DNA of 8,501 nucleotides from assembly GCA_020024675.1 (NCBI GenBank), contig JAHHTM010000041.1:1-8501 (forward strand). Reading direction: 5' to 3'. The notes under the pieces are model-generated. The model saw only the letters and a program-made list of their open reading frames with translations. It searched no databases and was not told the DNA's origin. Within the stretch, counting starts at the first letter, position 1. Each line of letters begins with the position of its first letter. Positions 5,680 to 8,501 of this stretch are shown here, piece by piece. The DNA comes from Muricomes sp. GTDB lineage: Bacteria > Bacillota > Clostridia > Lachnospirales > Lachnospiraceae. Both the position numbers and the translations under genes were made by a program.

Positions 5680-8324
5680 TAATTAAGACCCGCCATTCTT
5701 TCTTGAACCTTTATTAACATCTGTGTATATTTTTCTAATTTATCTTTTTCTTCTTGTACCTTTGCTTCTGGCGCTTTACTGACAAATCTTTCATTTGAAA
5801 GCATTCCTTTTGCTCTTGCAATTTCTTTTGTCAGTTTTTCCTCTTCTTTTCGGAGTCTTTCTTTTTCCTGCTCAAAGTCTACAAGATCTTCTAATGGAAG
5901 ATATACCGTTGCATCTGCAACAACGATTGAAACCGCATCATCTGCGATACCCTCTTTCTTTTCGCTGATGATAATATCTGTCGCACTCATAAGAGGCATT
6001 ACAGAATCTGTAAGAACTTTAAATCCTTCTCTTAACTCTGCTTTTTCTGTAACAATGTACACTTTCGTTTTACGATTATTTGCCACATTCATTTCTGCAC
6101 GGATATTACGAATACCACGAATCACTTCTTTCATATGATCCATAATATTTTCTTCCTCTTCAAAATGATACTCTTCTTTGTATACAGGCCAGCTTGACAT
6201 CATCAGTGATTCTTCTTCTGGAACAAGTGCGTTGTAAATTTCCTCTGTAACAAATGGCATGAATGGATGAAGCATCTTAAGTCCCTGGCTTAATACATGT
6301 TTTAATGTCCATAGTGCACTATTTGCCGCCTGTGGATTTTCATCTTTATGATAAATTCTAAATTTAGCTGCTTCAATATACCAATCACAAAATTCATCCC
6401 AAATAAAGTCGTAAACTTTCTGTACTGCGATACCAAGGTCAAATTTATCCATATTTTCTGTCACATCTTTTGCAAGTGTGTTTACTTTTGATAAAATCCA
6501 CTTATCAGCAACTTCAAGATCAGCAATTTCCGGCTGAGTCAGTTTTTCATTTTCAATGTTCATAAGAATGAATCTAGAAGCATTCCATACTTTATTTGCA
6601 AAATTTCTGCTTGCCTCTACTCGTTCATTATAGAAACGCATATCATTTCCAGGTGCATTTCCTGTTACAAGTGTAAGTCTCAATGCATCCGCACCATACT
6701 GATCAATAATCTCAAGTGGATCGATACCATTTCCTAATGATTTACTCATCTTACGTCCCTGTGAATCTCTTACAAGGCCGTGAATCAGTACCGTATGGAA
6801 TGGTGCTTTTCCTGTATGTGCGTATCCTGAAAATACCATACGAATTACCCAGAAGAAAATAATGTCATATCCTGTTACAAGTACATCTGTTGGATAGAAA
6901 TAATCAAGATCTTCTGTTTTCTCTGGCCAGCCAAGTGTCGAGAATGGCCAAAGTGCTGAACTAAACCAAGTATCCAGTGTATCTTCATCCTGCGTGAAGT
7001 GTGTTCCACCACAATGTGGGCATACTTCCGGCATTTCTCTTGCAACTACAAATTCACCACATTTATCACAATAGTATGCTGGAATTCTGTGTCCCCACCA
7101 AATCTGTCTTGATATACACCAGTCTTTAATATTTTCAAGCCAGTGCAGATAAATTTTGTCAAAACGCTCTGGAACAAATCTTAATTTCCCTGATTTAAGT
7201 GCTTCAATAGCTGGTTTTGCAAGTTCATCCATCTTTACAAACCACTGCTGTTTGATCAATGGTTCAACTGTTGTTCCACAGCGGTCATGTGTTCCTACAT
7301 TATGAGAATGTGGTACAACTTTTACTAAATATCCTTGTTCTTCCAAATCTGCAACGATTGCTTTTCTTGCCTCATAACGGTCCATACCAGCATATTTTCC
7401 GCCTTTTTCATTGATTGTAGCATCATCGTTCATGATATTGATTTCTGGAAGATCATGACGTTTCCCAACTTCAAAATCATTTGGGTCATGTGCCGGTGTA
7501 ATCTTAACAGCACCTGTTCCAAATTCTTTATCTACATAATAGTCTGCAACAATCGGTATTTCTCTGTTCACAAGTGGCAGAATTACATTTTTACCTACAA
7601 TATCTTTGTATCTCTCATCATCTGGATGAACTGCAATCGCAGAATCTCCAAGTAGTGTTTCCGGACGTGTTGTTGCAATTTCCAAGAATCTGTCAGTTCC
7701 TACGATTGGATATTTGATATGCCAGAAATTTCCATTCTGTTCTTCATGTTCTACTTCTGCATCTGATAAAGATGTTTTACAAACAGGACACCAGTTGATG
7801 ATTCTTGAACCTTTGTAGATATATCCTTTTTCATAAAGACTTATAAATACTTCTTCAACAGCTTTAGAACAGCCTTCGTCCATTGTAAATCTTTCTCTAT
7901 CCCAGTCACATGAAATCCCCAGTTTTTTCAACTGATTTTCAATTGTTCCAGCGTATTCTTCTTTCCACTGCCATGTTCTTTCAAGGAATCCTTCTCTACC
8001 AAGTTCTTTTTTATCAATTCCTTCTTCTTTTAACTGATTTGTTACTTTTACTTCTGTTGAAATAGCTGCATGATCTGTTCCTGGAATCCACAGGGCATTA
8101 TATCCTTCCATTCTCTTATAACGAATCAGGATATCCTGAAGTGTATTGTCAAGTGCATGTCCCATATGCAGCTTTCCTGTGATATTCGGTGGTGGCATTA
8201 CAGTTGTAAACGGTTTTTTGCTTCTGTCTACTTCTGCATGAAAATATTTATTTTCACACCATCTTTCGTACAGTTTATCTTCGATTTCTTTTGGATTGTA
8301 GGTCTTTGCCAGTTCTTTACTCAT
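5679..8324 (-). CDS. valS: Valyl-tRNA synthetase
   Basis: This 881-residue class I aminoacyl-tRNA synthetase charges tRNA-Val with valine in the cytoplasm and edits misactivated threonine. In order: PPPNITGKLHMGHA with the HIGH-type motif HMGH at 53-56; the CP1 editing domain (about 190-345), including ATTRPETLLGDSA and GTGAVKITPAHDPND (269-283); the catalytic core with WCISRQIWWGHRIPA and DEDTLDTWFSSALWP; KMSKS at 525-529; an anticodon-binding helical domain (about 605-760); and a C-terminal coiled-coil arm (about 815-880). Two Cys-pair elements are visible: CPVC at 179-182, and Cys419/422 with Cys435/438, probably a zinc site. The length is normal and all signature motifs are intact. The ATG at 8322-8324 has AGGAGG at 8330-8335, 5 bases away. 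Expression is expected to follow the T-box leader just upstream. It is the first gene of the operon. Confidence 0.98.
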   Translation of the reverse strand: MSKELAKTYNPKEIEDKLYERWCENKYFHAEVDRSKKPFTTVMPPPNITGKLHMGHALDNTLQDILIRYKRMEGYNALWIPGTDHAAISTEVKVTNQLKEEGIDKKELGREGFLERTWQWKEEYAGTIENQLKKLGISCDWDRERFTMDEGCSKAVEEVFISLYEKGYIYKGSRIINWCPVCKTSLSDAEVEHEEQNGNFWHIKYPIVGTDRFLEIATTRPETLLGDSAIAVHPDDERYKDIVGKNVILPLVNREIPIVADYYVDKEFGTGAVKITPAHDPNDFEVGKRHDLPEINIMNDDATINEKGGKYAGMDRYEARKAIVADLEEQGYLVKVVPHSHNVGTHDRCGTTVEPLIKQQWFVKMDELAKPAIEALKSGKLRFVPERFDKIYLHWLENIKDWCISRQIWWGHRIPAYYCDKCGEFVVAREMPEVCPHCGGTHFTQDEDTLDTWFSSALWPFSTLGWPEKTEDLDYFYPTDVLVTGYDIIFFWVIRMVFSGYAHTGKAPFHTVLIHGLVRDSQGRKMSKSLGNGIDPLEIIDQYGADALRLTLVTGNAPGNDMRFYNERVEASRNFANKVWNASRFILMNIENEKLTQPEIADLEVADKWILSKVNTLAKDVTENMDKFDLGIAVQKVYDFIWDEFCDWYIEAAKFRIYHKDENPQAANSALWTLKHVLSQGLKMLHPFMPFVTEEIYNALVPEEESLMMSSWPVYKEEYHFEEEENIMDHMKEVIRGIRNIRAEMNVANNRKTKVYIVTEKAELREGFKVLTDSVMPLMSATDIIISEKKEGIADDAVSIVVADATVYLPLEDLVDFEQEKERLRKEEEKLTKEIARAKGMLSNERFVSKAPEAKVQEEKDKLEKYTQMLIKVQERMAGLN

Positions 8325-8351
8325 ATTTTCCTCCTTTGGTCAGCAAAGCGG

Positions 8352-8398
8352 TTTTTATATAGAAAATACTATTATCAAAAATTTTCTATAAATAAAAA
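8352..8398 (-). promoter_or_regulatory. AU-rich hairpin after the T-box terminator, in the valS leader
   Basis: On the minus strand the 18 bases at 8398-8381 can pair with the 16 bases at 8367-8352, giving 16 base pairs with a 2-base bulge and a 13-base loop. The inner 10 bp (TATAGAAAAT/ATTTTCTATA) are perfect. The 5' arm starts with the TTTTT that serves as the terminator's U-run, so the two structures share bases. There is no T-run after it, so it is not a second terminator. A role in stabilising or processing the read-through mRNA is possible. Confidence 0.5.
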
Positions 8399-8422
8399 GC
8401 CCTTTACAAATATGTAAAGGGC
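8394..8422 (-). terminator. T-box leader terminator of valS
   Basis: A perfect 10-bp stem (GCCCTTTACA with TGTAAAGGGC, 4-base loop, 8399-8422) is followed on the minus strand by TTTTT (8398-8394). Its 5' arm shares CCCTT with the 3' side of the antiterminator, so the two folds exclude each other. With charged tRNA-Val the terminator should form and stop transcription before valS. Confidence 0.9.
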
Positions 8423-8501
8423 GTATTTAACGCGGTACCACCTTATTTTCTAATCTGCACGGATTTATAGCAGATCATCTCTTATGTTCTATAACGTGAA
8501 C
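8399..8501 (-). promoter_or_regulatory. T-box riboswitch, 3' part (valS leader)
   Basis: The T-box core AAGGTGGTACCGCG (8444-8431, minus strand) is close to the consensus AGGGTGGNACCGCG. It folds into an antiterminator: AAGG pairs with CCTT (8420-8417), a 7-base bulge TGGTACC carries TGGT, complementary to the tRNA ACCA end, and GCG pairs with CGC (8423-8421) across a 7-base loop. Upstream is a Stem III-like hairpin (8476-8470 with 8458-8452, 6 pairs plus a G-U, 11-base loop). GTTC/GAAC at the window edge may be part of another stem. Stem I with the specifier codon lies outside the window, so valine specificity is inferred from valS. Uncharged tRNA-Val should stabilise the antiterminator and turn the operon on. 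Confidence 0.95.

Larger units (their letters stand above)
514..8501 (-). other. Probable operon: T-box, valS, LtaS-type gene, folC, small ORF, TPR gene
   Basis: Five genes follow one another on the same strand with a 1-base overlap, a 4-base overlap, a 14-base overlap and a 23-base gap. No terminator hairpin is visible between them, and an intrinsic terminator follows the last. The only regulator seen is the T-box at the front. If no internal promoter exists, a cell wall polymer enzyme, folate polyglutamylation and a TPR protein are all tied to valine-tRNA charging. Internal promoters inside the long coding regions cannot be excluded by eye. Confidence 0.7.

Noticed and set aside
7335..7655. 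106-codon plus-strand open frame inside valS
   Set aside because: It lies antisense to the editing domain of valS. The peptide is Cys/Phe/Ile-rich with no domain pattern, typical of a shadow frame.
8327..8351. Small CTTTG/CAAAG hairpin touching the valS ribosome site
   Set aside because: It has only 5 bp and a 5-base loop and would hide only the first bases of AAAGGAGG. It is too weak to call a translational control element.
8352..8385. Possible internal promoter (TTGATA followed by TATAAA) in the valS leader
   Set aside because: The spacing is about 13 bases rather than 16-18, and the -10-like bases are part of the AU-rich hairpin, so it is not a credible sigma A promoter.
8070..8417. 115-codon open frame on the plus strand across the valS start and leader
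   Set aside because: It is antisense to the conserved HMGH region of valS and to the T-box terminator. It shows no recognisable protein pattern and is a by-product of AT-rich coding on the other strand.

Overview
The window is a stretch of core chromosome from an AT-rich, spore-forming Firmicute. The spoIIAA/spoIIAB pair points to an endospore former. The T-box valS leader, strong GGAGG ribosome sites and tight gene packing fit Clostridia, and Lachnospiraceae is my best guess. That family call is inference from style and gene content, not from a database match. Every gene I can support lies on the minus strand, so transcription runs from high to low coordinates. Nothing looks mobile or foreign: I see no IS, phage gene, CRISPR, tRNA or rRNA.

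The right end (8325-8501) is the 3' half of a T-box riboswitch leader. It holds a Stem III hairpin, the T-box/antiterminator, an intrinsic terminator and a second AU-rich hairpin. The leader reads into valS (valyl-tRNA synthetase, 5679-8324). Next come an LtaS-type polyglycerol-phosphate synthase/sulfatase-fold membrane protein (3460-5679), folC (2177-3463, GTG start), a small acidic protein of about 44 residues (2056-2190) and a single-pass membrane TPR protein (581-2032). The first three genes overlap by 1 and 4 bases, the small ORF overlaps folC by 14, and a 23-base gap precedes the TPR gene. They therefore look like one co-transcribed unit whose entry is gated by uncharged tRNA-Val. An intrinsic terminator (514-545) closes it.

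The left end starts a second unit, spoIIAA (153-467) followed by the 5' third of spoIIAB (1-156, cut by the window edge). Together with sigF, expected just outside, these form the anti-anti-sigma/anti-sigma switch that controls forespore-specific sigma F. Only 46 bases separate the terminator T-run from the spoIIAA start, which leaves very little room for a promoter.

I do not see a new defence or mobile system here. The items most worth a second look are the small acidic ORF, the TPR membrane protein, the Ig-like C-terminal extension on the LtaS-type enzyme, the second hairpin that captures the T-box terminator's U-run, a 28-bp near-perfect dyad inside the LtaS-type gene, and the crowded spoIIA leader.
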